From the NCBI GenBank assembly GCA_016716765.1, contig JADJVA010000020.1, positions 558,001 to 622,000 of the forward strand: a DNA stretch of 64,000 nucleotides. The letters are read 5' to 3'. A model generated the notes under the pieces. That model saw nothing but the letters and a program-made list of their open reading frames with translations, did not search any database and was not told where the DNA came from. Shown piece by piece: positions 35,768 through 45,207 of this stretch. A program made the position numbers and the translations under genes. The DNA is from Bdellovibrionales bacterium (GTDB lineage Bacteria; Bdellovibrionota; Bdellovibrionia; Bdellovibrionales; UBA1609). Within the stretch, counting starts at the first letter, position 1, and each line of letters starts with the position of its first letter.

Positions 35768-37861
35768 TCACACGAGTCCAATGGCACTGATCAGGACGTC
35801 AATGATTTTAATACCGATAAAGGGAGCAATCAAACCGCCAAGTCCATAAATCAAGAGATTTCGCTGCAACACAAGGGAAGCGCCCATCGCGCGATACTGA
35901 ACTCCCTTCAATGCCAAAGGAATCAGAGCCACGATAATCAGTGCATTAAAAATCACAGCACTCAATATGGCACTTTCCGGAGAAGTTAAACCCATCACGT
36001 TTAAGGCCGCAAGAGGCCCCTCCTTCATTCCGCCCATGAGGTACAGCGAGCCAAAGAGGGCCGGCAGAATGGCGAAATACTTCGCGACGTCATTGGCAAT
36101 GCTAAAAGTTGTGAGTGACCCGCGAGTCATTAAAAGCTGTTTGCCAATTTCTACAATTTCAATCAATTTGGTCGGATTGCTGTCGAGGTCGACCATATTT
36201 CCAGCTTCACGCGCAGCTTGGGTGCCGGTGTTCATGGCCACACCCACATCCGCCTGCGCCAAGGCGGGAGCGTCGTTCGTGCCGTCGCCCGTCATGGCCA
36301 CTAAATGTCCTTTTCCTTGCTCCTCACGAATGCGCTTCAGCTTTGCTTCAGGTGTGGCCTGAGCCATGAAATCATCAACGCCAGCCTCGGCGGCAATGGC
36401 CGCTGCCGTCATCGCATTGTCGCCTGTGATCATCACCGTGCGAATGCCCATTTTTCTCAGCTCGGCAAAGCGTTCTTTGATTCCACCTTTGACAATATCC
36501 TTTAACTGCACAACCCCCAGAACTTCAGGTCCCTCAGAGACCACAATGGGGGTTTGACCTTTCTTCGCGATATCCCCAATCACAATATCGAGTTCCCGTG
36601 AAAGCGTCCCTCCGTTCGACTGAACGAGAGCTTTGATTGAGTCTCCCGCACCCTTGCGAATGGAGCGCAACTTTCCGTTTTCCTGAAGGTCGATTCCACT
36701 CATTCGAGTTTGCGCTGAAAAGGGAATAAACTTGGCCTCGTGAGGCTGCAAAGTTTTGGCTCTAAAGGCAAATTTCTCTTTGGCCAGAACGACAATTGAA
36801 CGCCCTTCAGGGGTCTCGTCCGAAAGCGAAGCCAGTTGCGCAGCCTCGGCCAGCCGTTCAATACTCACACCTTTCATGGGTAAAAACGCGGTGGCCATGC
36901 GATTTCCGAGGGTGATGGTTCCCGTTTTGTCGAGCAACAAGACGTCGATATCGCCCGCTGCCTCGACCGAACGCCCGCTGGTGGCAATGACATTGCGGCG
37001 GATCAGCCTATCCATGCCGCTAATACCAATAGCGCTCAGTAATCCGCCGATCGTGGTTGGAATCAAGCACACAAGGAGAGCTATCAACACCGGCACCGTC
37101 ACAAGAGGAGAAAGATCTTGGCCAGCCGCTGCCCCACTGTAGTCTGCAAATGGCTTCAATGTCATAACTGCCAATAAGAAAACAATCGTCAGTCCGGACA
37201 AAACAATACTTAAGGCAATTTCGTTGGGAGTTTTTTGCCGTTTTGCCCCTTCGACCAGCGCGATCATACGGTCCAGGAAAGCGTGTCCCTGTTCGGCCGT
37301 AATCTTCACCAAGATACGATCGCTGATAACTCGAGTGCCCCCAGTCACTGCGCTGCGGTCTCCCCCGCTCTCCCGAATCACAGGAGCAGACTCACCAGTG
37401 ATGGCTGACTCATCCACGCTGGCGATGCCTTCAACGACTTCCCCGTCGCCGGGAATGAGGTTTCCGGCCTCGCAAATCACAATGTCGCCTTTTTTGAGTT
37501 CCGATGCATTCACTTTGAATTCAGGCTCTTTGCCATTTTTCAACAAGCGCGCCTGAGTCGCGGTTCGCGTCTTGCGCAACTCTGCCGCTTGGGCCTTTCC
37601 TCTTCCTTCTGCAATCGCCTCGGCGAAATTGGCAAATAAAACTGTAAACCACAGCCACAGTGCGATATGAAACTCAAAGGTATGAGATCCCCCGCCGATT
37701 CCAAAGACCGCATAAAAAGTGGTGATCAATGCTCCGATTTCAGTGACAAACATGACAGGATTTCTCATTTGCACGCGCGGGTCCAATTTGACAAAAGCAT
37801 CTTTAAGAGCCGGGATCAAAATTTCAGAATTTGTCCATTGGTTGGATGTACTTTTAGCCAT
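35768..37861 (-). CDS. kdpB: Potassium-transporting P-type ATPase subunit KdpB
   Basis: The 697-residue P-type ATPase has the actuator motif ESAPVIRESGGD preceded by a TGE, the phosphorylation motif LLLDKTGTITLGN (Asp near 307), and the hinge VAMTGDGTNDAPALAQADVG. Length matches E. coli KdpB (682). It couples ATP hydrolysis to K+ transport with KdpA. Ten bases separate it from kdpA. Confidence 0.97.
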   Translation of the reverse strand: MAKSTSNQWTNSEILIPALKDAFVKLDPRVQMRNPVMFVTEIGALITTFYAVFGIGGGSHTFEFHIALWLWFTVLFANFAEAIAEGRGKAQAAELRKTRTATQARLLKNGKEPEFKVNASELKKGDIVICEAGNLIPGDGEVVEGIASVDESAITGESAPVIRESGGDRSAVTGGTRVISDRILVKITAEQGHAFLDRMIALVEGAKRQKTPNEIALSIVLSGLTIVFLLAVMTLKPFADYSGAAAGQDLSPLVTVPVLIALLVCLIPTTIGGLLSAIGISGMDRLIRRNVIATSGRSVEAAGDIDVLLLDKTGTITLGNRMATAFLPMKGVSIERLAEAAQLASLSDETPEGRSIVVLAKEKFAFRAKTLQPHEAKFIPFSAQTRMSGIDLQENGKLRSIRKGAGDSIKALVQSNGGTLSRELDIVIGDIAKKGQTPIVVSEGPEVLGVVQLKDIVKGGIKERFAELRKMGIRTVMITGDNAMTAAAIAAEAGVDDFMAQATPEAKLKRIREEQGKGHLVAMTGDGTNDAPALAQADVGVAMNTGTQAAREAGNMVDLDSNPTKLIEIVEIGKQLLMTRGSLTTFSIANDVAKYFAILPALFGSLYLMGGMKEGPLAALNVMGLTSPESAILSAVIFNALIIVALIPLALKGVQYRAMGASLVLQRNLLIYGLGGLIAPFIGIKIIDVLISAIGLV

Positions 37862-37871
37862 AAATTTCCCC

Positions 37872-39563
37872 TTAAAAGGTCTGTCCCTTTAACATTAAAA
37901 AATGCTCAACAATCGGCCCCAAAGACAGTGCAGGCAAAAAGGTCAGAGCGCCAACAATCACGATCACACCCACAAGCAGCACACCGAATATAGGCGTGTC
38001 AGTCGCGAAAGTTCCAGCCGTTAGAGGTGAACTCTTTTTCTTAACCAACTGGCCCGCGATGGCTAGTGCCGGAATGATGACAACAAAACGGCCGATCAAC
38101 ATCGCAAGAGCCAACATGACGTTGTAATAAGGAGTGTTGGCGTTCAATCCCGCAAAGGCGCTGCCGTTATTGCCGGCGGCTGAAGTGAAGGCATAAAGAA
38201 TTTCCGAAAGACCATGCGGACCCTTGTTCGCCAAACTGGATAGACCGGCCGGAATGACCGCGGACAAGGACGATCCCAACAGAATCACCGCGCAAGGCGC
38301 GAGAATCCCAAGTAGGGCCATTTTTACTTCCGGCGCCTCGATCTTTTTACCGAGATATTCGGGTGAGCGGCCGACCATTAGGCCTGACAAAAAAACAGTG
38401 AGCAGAACAAATAAAAGCATGCCGTACATCCCTGCTCCCACGCCACCAAAAATCACTTCGCCGAGCATGATATTAAACAATGCCACCCCTCCCGCAATCG
38501 GCGAGAGGCTTGAGTGCATAGCATTTACCGAACCATTAGAAGCCGAGGTGGTGGCAGTCGACCAGATCAAGCTGTTCACCACACCAAACCGGGTTTCCTT
38601 ACCCTCCATGATTCCCGACTGCTGAAAAACCGGATTGGTGATGTACTCAGAATACATGGACAGCGCCAATCCGCCGAACCAAACAAAGAACATAACGGCG
38701 AAAAGAGTCCAACCCTGTCGTTGCGATTTTACCATTCGCCCGTAGGTGTACGTCAGCGCCGCTGGAATCAACAAGATTGCCAGCATTTGAAGAAAATTGG
38801 AAAATGGCGTTGGATTCTCCATGGGCACGGCACTGTTCGCACTGAAAAATCCGCCCCCGTTGGTGCCGAGCTGTTTAATCGCGATTTGCGAAGCGGCAGG
38901 CCCCAGAGGAATCGTCTGTTTGGTTCCTTCTAGAGTGGCCACCTCCGCATAAGAACCGAAGCTTTGCACAACACCCTGACTGATGAGAACCAGTGACAAC
39001 ACAAAAGAGAGAGGCAGAAGTACGTAAACCGTAGTACGAGTTAAATCGATCCAGAAGTTTCCAATGGTGCTTCCGGATTTTCTTAAAATTCCTCGCGCCA
39101 AAGCCAAAAATACAGCGGCGCCAGTTGCCGCACTCACGAAGTTTTGCACACCAAGACCCAGCATTTGCGTCAAATATGACATCGTGACTTCACCACCATA
39201 ACCTTGCCAATTGGTATTGGTCATAAAACTCACCGCCGTATTGAACGAAGAATGCCAAGTTACGTTCGACAAGCTTTGCGGGTTAACTGGCAAAGTCTGC
39301 TGAAACATTTGCAGCAGGAACACCGCCAGAAAACCAAAAAAATTGAACCATAGGAGAGCCTTTACATAGTCCCTCCAATTCATGTCCTCATTCTCGTTGA
39401 CGCCCGCGATCCTATATGTGAGCGTTTCGAGCCAGCCCAGTACCGGAGTCAAAAAAGTTTTTTGACCCTCAAAGACCTTGTACATGTAGACCCCAAGCGG
39501 AGGAGTCAGTGCAATCAAAGTAACAGAATAGAATATGATTTGAGTCACATCGGTGAACTTCAT
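37872..39563 (-). CDS. kdpA: Potassium-transporting ATPase subunit KdpA
   Basis: The ATG at 39563 after AGAGGTGG gives 563 residues. The selectivity-filter repeats are visible, including VSAATGAAVFLALARG, LGTNGGGFFSANSAVP, ATTSASNGSVNAMHSS and SAAGNNGSAFAGLN. KdpA carries the K+ channel-like pore of the complex. The start at 39578 adds only five residues. Confidence 0.96.
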   Translation of the reverse strand: MKFTDVTQIIFYSVTLIALTPPLGVYMYKVFEGQKTFLTPVLGWLETLTYRIAGVNENEDMNWRDYVKALLWFNFFGFLAVFLLQMFQQTLPVNPQSLSNVTWHSSFNTAVSFMTNTNWQGYGGEVTMSYLTQMLGLGVQNFVSAATGAAVFLALARGILRKSGSTIGNFWIDLTRTTVYVLLPLSFVLSLVLISQGVVQSFGSYAEVATLEGTKQTIPLGPAASQIAIKQLGTNGGGFFSANSAVPMENPTPFSNFLQMLAILLIPAALTYTYGRMVKSQRQGWTLFAVMFFVWFGGLALSMYSEYITNPVFQQSGIMEGKETRFGVVNSLIWSTATTSASNGSVNAMHSSLSPIAGGVALFNIMLGEVIFGGVGAGMYGMLLFVLLTVFLSGLMVGRSPEYLGKKIEAPEVKMALLGILAPCAVILLGSSLSAVIPAGLSSLANKGPHGLSEILYAFTSAAGNNGSAFAGLNANTPYYNVMLALAMLIGRFVVIIPALAIAGQLVKKKSSPLTAGTFATDTPIFGVLLVGVIVIVGALTFLPALSLGPIVEHFLMLKGQTF

Positions 39564-39574
39564 AGGACCACCTC

Positions 39575-39658
39575 TCAAAACCTTTCCGGGTTAAATAAAG
39601 TGATGCCCAGGTAAATAAGAACACCTAACCCAACAAAACCGACAATTACGAAATCCAT
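39575..39658 (-). CDS. kdpF: Small membrane subunit KdpF
   Basis: The 27-residue frame is one membrane helix followed by NPERF, matching KdpF (29 residues in E. coli) in length, hydrophobicity and C-terminus. It starts at an ATG with AGAGG four to five bases upstream and lies 11 bases before kdpA. KdpF stabilises the KdpFABC complex in the lipid bilayer. Confidence 0.88.
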   Translation of the reverse strand: MDFVIVGFVGLGVLIYLGITLFNPERF

Positions 39659-40034
39659 AAGTCCTCTTTTAGTTCGTCTGCGCCCATTTGGCGCGTAAAA
39701 ATGATGTAAATATTTATTGAACATGCTTTTCAATTGGCCCGAGGTTGTCCTAACCCAAGGATGTGCAGTGAATTCTTGTAGGATTGTGATTGAGCTGAGA
39801 ATGGCAACCAACCTGACAGACCGCGGTCAAAATATCCAAGGGAGATTGACAGGCCCTAAATCCCGCGATATTTTTTTGCAATGGACGAAGACCCCGGTGG
39901 CGGATTTTTAATCGCGCCCATATCTGACCTTCTAAATATTCAACATTTGCATCTCTCATTATTCGTGGAGTCGGTCTCTCTCCTCGCAGGCTATCAGCCG
40001 ATGTCGCTCAAAATACAATGATCAGGAATCATAA
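39659..40034. promoter_or_regulatory. Divergent intergenic region with the probable kdp promoter
   Basis: This 376-base gap lies between kdpF (minus) and the CBS protein (plus). On the minus strand, TTGAAA followed by an AT-rich ATAAATATTTA stretch sits 50-80 bases before kdpF and could be a sigma-70-type promoter. A five-base-pair stem GCGCC/GGCGC (39680-39694) lies in the kdpF leader. No KdpE box can be named from sequence alone, and I see no gene in the rest. Confidence 0.4.
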
Positions 40035-41087
40035 ATGGATGAAGTAGTCATTATTTTGGTATGTCTTGTGATCAACGCCCTACTTGCGGCCTACGAAATG
40101 GCCTTTGTTTCAATTCCAAGGGCTGAGCTTCGTGCCCTTTCAAGATCGGGCAATAAGCACGCCAAAATTTTAATTGATCTCCGCGAAAGTCCTGAACGTA
40201 CGCTCTCAATTATTCAAATCGGGATCACGATGGTTGGAGCTATCGCGGCTGCGGTTGGAGGCGCTGGAGCAGGCGAAACCCTTGAACCCTACTTTATTCT
40301 GCATTTTTCGCTCAGCGAACTCTCTGCAGAAGCCCTTTCGCTTTTCTTGGTCGTGCTCCCTATTACGTACTTGAGTGTCGTTGTCGGCGAGCTTGTACCT
40401 AAAACTTTAGCACTTCGTAATCCTACACGAATCGTTCTCTCTGGTGCACCCGCACTTTTTATTGCTGATCGGTTTTTTTCGCCCGTCATCACGGTTCTTG
40501 AGTGGTCGACACAAAAAATTTTGAAGATTTTTTTCCCGAGATCAAAATCAACTCAGTCCACTGAGCAAACGACAATCGAAATCGATAGTTTTTCACCTGT
40601 CCATCAAAGAATTATGCTCAACATGGCAGATATTGAAAGGAAACAGATCAAAGACATCATGCTCCCATGGGCACAAGTTGTTGTGGTTGATTTGTCGGCA
40701 ATACCAGATGAAGTTTTTCAGGTTGTGATTCATTCCGGTCACACACGACTTCCCGTAAAAGATAATGGAAAAATAGTAGGTGTTCTTCACACAAAGGAGT
40801 TCATTGCGCTTCGCGAATTGGGCGACACGAACTGGCAGTTTATTATTCGCCCAGTTGTCAAAATTCAAGCGACTGATTCTGCACTCGGAGTCATGAAACT
40901 TTTGCAGGGAAAAAAGAATCATATGGCGATTGTTCTAAATCAGCAAGGGCAGCGCCTCGGCATCGTCACGCTTGAAGATATCTTAGAGGAAGTCGTTGGA
41001 GACATCTTCGACGAAGATGATGACGGACGGATTCGAAAAGTTTATGCGGCCAAGATCAAATCTCGAGTTATTCCTGTTGAAAAATGA
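40035..41087 (+). CDS. CNNM/HlyC-CorC-family membrane protein with CBS domains, short form
   Basis: The 350-residue protein has a DUF21 (CNNM) transmembrane domain (about 1-170, LIINALLAAYEMAF-like start and VVGELVPKTLALRNP) followed by two CBS domains (about 195-325), ending at VTLEDILEEVVGDIFDEDDD. The family usually adds a C-terminal CorC/HlyC domain of about 80 residues; here it is missing. It is implicated in Mg2+/Co2+ homeostasis in relatives; the role here is inferred. Confidence 0.85.
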   Translation: MDEVVIILVCLVINALLAAYEMAFVSIPRAELRALSRSGNKHAKILIDLRESPERTLSIIQIGITMVGAIAAAVGGAGAGETLEPYFILHFSLSELSAEALSLFLVVLPITYLSVVVGELVPKTLALRNPTRIVLSGAPALFIADRFFSPVITVLEWSTQKILKIFFPRSKSTQSTEQTTIEIDSFSPVHQRIMLNMADIERKQIKDIMLPWAQVVVVDLSAIPDEVFQVVIHSGHTRLPVKDNGKIVGVLHTKEFIALRELGDTNWQFIIRPVVKIQATDSALGVMKLLQGKKNHMAIVLNQQGQRLGIVTLEDILEEVVGDIFDEDDDGRIRKVYAAKIKSRVIPVEK

Positions 41088-41194
41088 AACATTCTTCCCG
41101 ATCCAACTGGAAAGAAATTGATCTGACGCGGCAACTTTTAGATTCAATTGAATGGACCTCAGATATATGATTTTCTATCAAAGTGCGATCATCG

Positions 41195-41530
41195 ATGATT
41201 TTACTTGTATCACTGGTATTTGTTTTCCCTGGACTTATTTCAGCTTGGGGCCTTGCTTCTTTAGGACATCGGGTTGACGTCAAAGTTTCCCATGCGCAGG
41301 CAACTGATAATTGTCACTCTGAACAAGCCCGTCAAGAATCTGAGCAACAAGATCAGAGTCAACACACCCACAAAATAGCCGTGTCTTGCTGCCATGTCTT
41401 GTTTATTCCGGCTCATTTACCGATTTCAATTGATCAATTTAGTCAAAATCAATTTCCGACTCCATTCGATACAGAAGCGCCCCATGCTTGTTGTCTCGAC
41501 TCCCTTTTTAGACCTCCCATTCAGGCCTAA
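41195..41530 (+). CDS. Small secreted His/Cys-containing protein upstream of the RND genes
   Basis: The ATG at 41195 gives 111 residues: a signal peptide (MILLVSLVFVFPGLISA), then a polar region rich in His, Gln and Glu (QQDQSQHTHK) and several cysteines (SCCHVLF, HACCLDS). These could bind metal. It lies 91 bases before the czcA-like gene, so it may be a periplasmic metal-binding or regulatory part of that operon. No family recognised. Confidence 0.55.
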   Translation: MILLVSLVFVFPGLISAWGLASLGHRVDVKVSHAQATDNCHSEQARQESEQQDQSQHTHKIAVSCCHVLFIPAHLPISIDQFSQNQFPTPFDTEAPHACCLDSLFRPPIQA

Positions 41531-41621
41531 GGAACGAGCATACATTCTCATTTTTATTGATCACGAGAAGTTCTTTTAGGTTATTCTTGGCCTAAAATTC
41601 GAACATCTTGGAAAGGGCATT

Positions 41622-44600
41622 ATGCTGAACTATTTAATTCAATTTTCGCTCAAGAAGCGGCTGCTGGTTGGCCTTATAACTCTCGCAGTTTGTGTCTACG
41701 GCGCATGGTTGCTTCGAAGCCTTCCCGTAGATGTGTTTCCTAACCTGAACCGTCCAACCGTCACTGTTTTGACCGAAGCCCATGGACTTGCGCCTGAAGA
41801 GGTCGAGACCCTAGTCACTCTCCAGGTTGAAACAATTCTTAACGGAACTCCCGGAGTACTGCGCCTTCGCTCGAGTAGCGGCATTGGCATTTCTATCGTG
41901 TATGTCGAGTTCGATTGGGGAACCGAAATTTTCCGTAACCGCCAATTGGTTGCAGAGCGCTTGCAACTTTTAGAAGGCAGGCTTCCGCCCGGTATGCAGC
42001 CCGTGATGGGACCCGTCACATCGATTATGGGAGAAATTCAGTTTGTTGGCGTAACAAGTCCTGAAAGCAAAGTTTCACCAATGGATCTGCGCACACTCGC
42101 TGACTGGAATCTAAGACCACGCCTCATGACAATTCCTGGAATCAGTCAGGTCGTTGTCATGGGCGGCGAGGTCAAACAATACCAAATTCATGTATCGAGC
42201 GAGAAACTTCAACGTAAATCGGTTTCTCTTGAAGATCTAAAACATGCGCTTTCTGAAATCAGTGAGAACACAACTGGTGGATTCATTGACATTAACGACA
42301 GAGAATTCCTCATTCGACCATTGGGTCGCGCCTCCAGTATTGAAGAAATCGAGAACTCATTTGTCGCCATGCACTTTGGTCAGCCTGTCTTTGTCAAAGA
42401 TGTCGCCGAAGTCAGAGTTGGCGCCAAGCTTAAACGCGGCGAGGGAAGCATTAACGCGAAACACTCTGTCATCATGACCGTGCAAAAACAGCCCAATGCA
42501 AGCACCATAGAACTGACTCGAGCTATCGACCGTGAGCTCAAAGAAATGGAAAAGTCACTTCCTGAAGGGGTTCAGCTTGAAACGGATTTATTCAAGCAAT
42601 CTCATTTTATTGAGTCATCTATCAAAAACGTGGAGGAGGCGCTGCGAGACGGAATTTTCATGGTCATGATTATTTTGTTTCTGTTCCTTATGAATTTCCG
42701 CACTACCTCAATCACATTGGTGGCAATTCCACTCAGTCTATTGATTACGGCCATTGTCTTTCATCTCCTCAATATCAGCATTAACACAATGACCTTGGGC
42801 GGACTTGCAATTGCCATCGGTGAACTTGTTGATGATGCGATTGTTGACGTCGAAAATGTCTTTAGAAGGCTTCGTGAAAATCGTTTGAATGGATCCCCAA
42901 AAGGCAATTTGAGGGTGATCTACGAAGCATCTAGTGAGGTTCGCAACTCCATTGTCCTATCAACGATCATTGTTGTTCTCGTCTTTGTCCCACTTTTCGC
43001 ACTCGGTGGTATCGAGGGCCGACTTTTTGTTCCCCTCGGATTGGCCTACATCATTTCGATCATTGCTTCGCTTGTGGTGTCTCTGACGGTGACTCCAATC
43101 CTGTGCTCGTACCTTCTCCCTCATTCCAAAGCAGTCCATCGGGAACAGGATGGTCCATTGGTGCGCCGTCTCAAAGCATTTGCCTTGAAGGTCTTAAATC
43201 TGACCCTGCCAAGACCTAAATCCGTATTGTTTTCAGCGACTCTTCTTTTGATCGGAAGTCTTTTACTACTTCCACTGATGGGAAGAAATTTTCTGCCAGA
43301 ATTCAAGGAGGGGACTGCGACAATTGGTGTTGCTGGCGCTCCAGGAATTTCACTTCTGGCATCTGATCGTCTAGGAACAAAGATCGAAGAGGCGATCCTT
43401 TCGGTACCAGAGGTAAAGTCCACAGTGAGACGCACAGGTCGTGCTGAAATGGACGAACATGCTGAAGGAGTTCATTGGCACGAAATAGATGTGGATTTCA
43501 AACCCGAGGGAAGACCACGTCAAATCGTCCTGCAGGAAATTCGCGAGCGGATCGAAAAGGTCGGGGAAGTTTACGTCAATCTCGGACAACCCATCAGTCA
43601 TCGCCTTGATCATTTGCTATCTGGCGTTCGTGCCCAAATAGCTGTGAAAGTGTTTGGACCTGACCTCAGCGAACTAAGACGACTGGGCGGAGAGATCTTT
43701 GATGCTCTCCAAAACATCAAAGGAGTTGTGGATTTACAGACCGAACCCTTGGTTTTGATTCCACAGTTAAAAATTGCAATCGATCGCGAAGCGAGCGCAA
43801 AATTTGGACTCAGAAGTGGAACTCTCGCTCAGGATTTGGAAATCGCGCTCAACGGAGAAACTGTTGCAAGGTTTTTGGATAATCAAAAAATGTTCGATGT
43901 CTTTATGAGACTCGATGACAACTCAAAAAGCACACCAGACAAAATATCAGAAACGCTGGTGAAATTTCTTCCAACAGGACAAGGTGTCAGACTGAGTGAT
44001 GTCGCAAATGTCTATGAGGGCACAGGACCCAATATGATTAACCGGGAAAATATGCAGCGCCGCATTGTCATTTCGGCAAACACTCATGGACGCGATCTTG
44101 GAAGTGTTATCGGTGAGATCAAAGAGGCACTCGATGAAAAAATCAAACTTTCTGAAGGTTACTTTCTAAAACTCGGCGGACAATTCGAAAGCCAGCAGGC
44201 GGCTTCACAACGCATTCTTTGGTTGGGCCTTCTCTCACTCATCGGGATATTTTTTGTCCTCTTCGTTCACTTTAAGTCGGTCGTCTTAAGTTTCCAAGTT
44301 ATGATGAACGTGCCACTTGCTTTGATCGGCAGTATTATTGCTATTTACATCACTGAGAGAACCCTTTCAGTTGCAACACTTGTAGCCTTTATTACTTTGT
44401 GCGGAATTTCGACCAGAAACGGAATACTGTTGATCAGTCATTACTTGCATTTGATGAAGGAAGAGGACGAAACTTTTGGAGCCAAAATGGTCATACGTGG
44501 ATCACTTGAAAGGCTTGTTCCAGTTCTGATGACAGCATCAACAGCGGCACTGGCCTTAGTTCCTCTGCTCTTGTCCAAAGGTGAGCCTGGAAAGGAAATT

Positions 44601-44756
44601 CTTTTTCCAGTGGCCGTAGTTATTGTCGGAGGTCTCATCTCATCGACGATTTTAGACCTCGTCGTGACACCCACCGTATTTCTCAAGTTTGGCAGAAGAG
44701 CAATTCAAAAATATTTAGTTCAAAATCAACAACACAATCAAGGAGATTGGAAATGA
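41622..44756 (+). CDS. CusA/CzcA-family heavy-metal RND efflux pump
   Basis: The 1044-residue RND transporter has 12 predicted helices in two halves. The first helix is at 13-33, the membrane acidic motif GELVDDAIVDVENVFRRL is near residue 405, and porter-domain repeats follow (LAPEEVETLVTLQVE). It belongs to the heavy-metal efflux (HME) branch and should export divalent or monovalent metal cations using the proton gradient. AAAGGG precedes the ATG. The stop overlaps the next gene (ATGA). Confidence 0.9.
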   Translation: MLNYLIQFSLKKRLLVGLITLAVCVYGAWLLRSLPVDVFPNLNRPTVTVLTEAHGLAPEEVETLVTLQVETILNGTPGVLRLRSSSGIGISIVYVEFDWGTEIFRNRQLVAERLQLLEGRLPPGMQPVMGPVTSIMGEIQFVGVTSPESKVSPMDLRTLADWNLRPRLMTIPGISQVVVMGGEVKQYQIHVSSEKLQRKSVSLEDLKHALSEISENTTGGFIDINDREFLIRPLGRASSIEEIENSFVAMHFGQPVFVKDVAEVRVGAKLKRGEGSINAKHSVIMTVQKQPNASTIELTRAIDRELKEMEKSLPEGVQLETDLFKQSHFIESSIKNVEEALRDGIFMVMIILFLFLMNFRTTSITLVAIPLSLLITAIVFHLLNISINTMTLGGLAIAIGELVDDAIVDVENVFRRLRENRLNGSPKGNLRVIYEASSEVRNSIVLSTIIVVLVFVPLFALGGIEGRLFVPLGLAYIISIIASLVVSLTVTPILCSYLLPHSKAVHREQDGPLVRRLKAFALKVLNLTLPRPKSVLFSATLLLIGSLLLLPLMGRNFLPEFKEGTATIGVAGAPGISLLASDRLGTKIEEAILSVPEVKSTVRRTGRAEMDEHAEGVHWHEIDVDFKPEGRPRQIVLQEIRERIEKVGEVYVNLGQPISHRLDHLLSGVRAQIAVKVFGPDLSELRRLGGEIFDALQNIKGVVDLQTEPLVLIPQLKIAIDREASAKFGLRSGTLAQDLEIALNGETVARFLDNQKMFDVFMRLDDNSKSTPDKISETLVKFLPTGQGVRLSDVANVYEGTGPNMINRENMQRRIVISANTHGRDLGSVIGEIKEALDEKIKLSEGYFLKLGGQFESQQAASQRILWLGLLSLIGIFFVLFVHFKSVVLSFQVMMNVPLALIGSIIAIYITERTLSVATLVAFITLCGISTRNGILLISHYLHLMKEEDETFGAKMVIRGSLERLVPVLMTASTAALALVPLLLSKGEPGKEILFPVAVVIVGGLISSTILDLVVTPTVFLKFGRRAIQKYLVQNQQHNQGDWK

Positions 44757-45199
44757 AAATACTTGTTCTCGCATTGGCATTTTGCTTTGCTGGGGCAACC
44801 CAGGCGCACGACGAGGGGCATGGACCCAAACTTTCAGATTCAGGAAAGTACGGTGGGCTTGTATCATCTGTCGTTCTCAAAACTGACGCAAAAAAAGGGG
44901 CCAGTGCCACCCTTGTTCACAAAGCTGAGCTTGTCAGATCGGCCGATGGAACCACCCGCATCTATCTCTACGACACGGCGATGAAGCCACTTGAAATCAA
45001 AGGCTTCGATACTAAAGGTTCCGCTAGTCTTGGGGCCAAGGTAAAAGGAAAATGGAAAAATACAGAGTTCGCTCTTGAGCAAAAAGACAACGCCTTTGTC
45101 GGCAAAATGCCAAAGCCCGAAGCTAGACCTTACAACATTGACGTCACATTAAAGCAAGACGGCAAGGAATTGCTTTCGGCGTTTGACAACTTAGATTAG
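44753..45199 (+). CDS. Small periplasmic protein between pump and channel genes
   Basis: The ATG at 44753 overlaps the pump stop by four bases, and AGGAG precedes it. The 148-residue product has a signal peptide ending near TQAHDEGHG; mature residues after it are His-rich (HDEGHG). The rest is a small beta domain without cysteines. Its position in the operon and its histidines suggest a metal chaperone for the pump, in place of, or in addition to, an adaptor protein. This is inference. Confidence 0.65.
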   Translation: MKILVLALAFCFAGATQAHDEGHGPKLSDSGKYGGLVSSVVLKTDAKKGASATLVHKAELVRSADGTTRIYLYDTAMKPLEIKGFDTKGSASLGAKVKGKWKNTEFALEQKDNAFVGKMPKPEARPYNIDVTLKQDGKELLSAFDNLD

Positions 45200-45207
45200 G
45201 AGTTTCT

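Noticed and set aside
35967..37556. Several plus-strand frames of 80-130 residues inside the kdp genes
   Set aside because: They lie opposite the strongly conserved kdpB gene; their residue pattern is a shadow of that coding strand.
39750..39959. Small frames on both strands upstream of kdpF
   Set aside because: No ribosome binding site, no domain, and they fall in the expected divergent promoter region.
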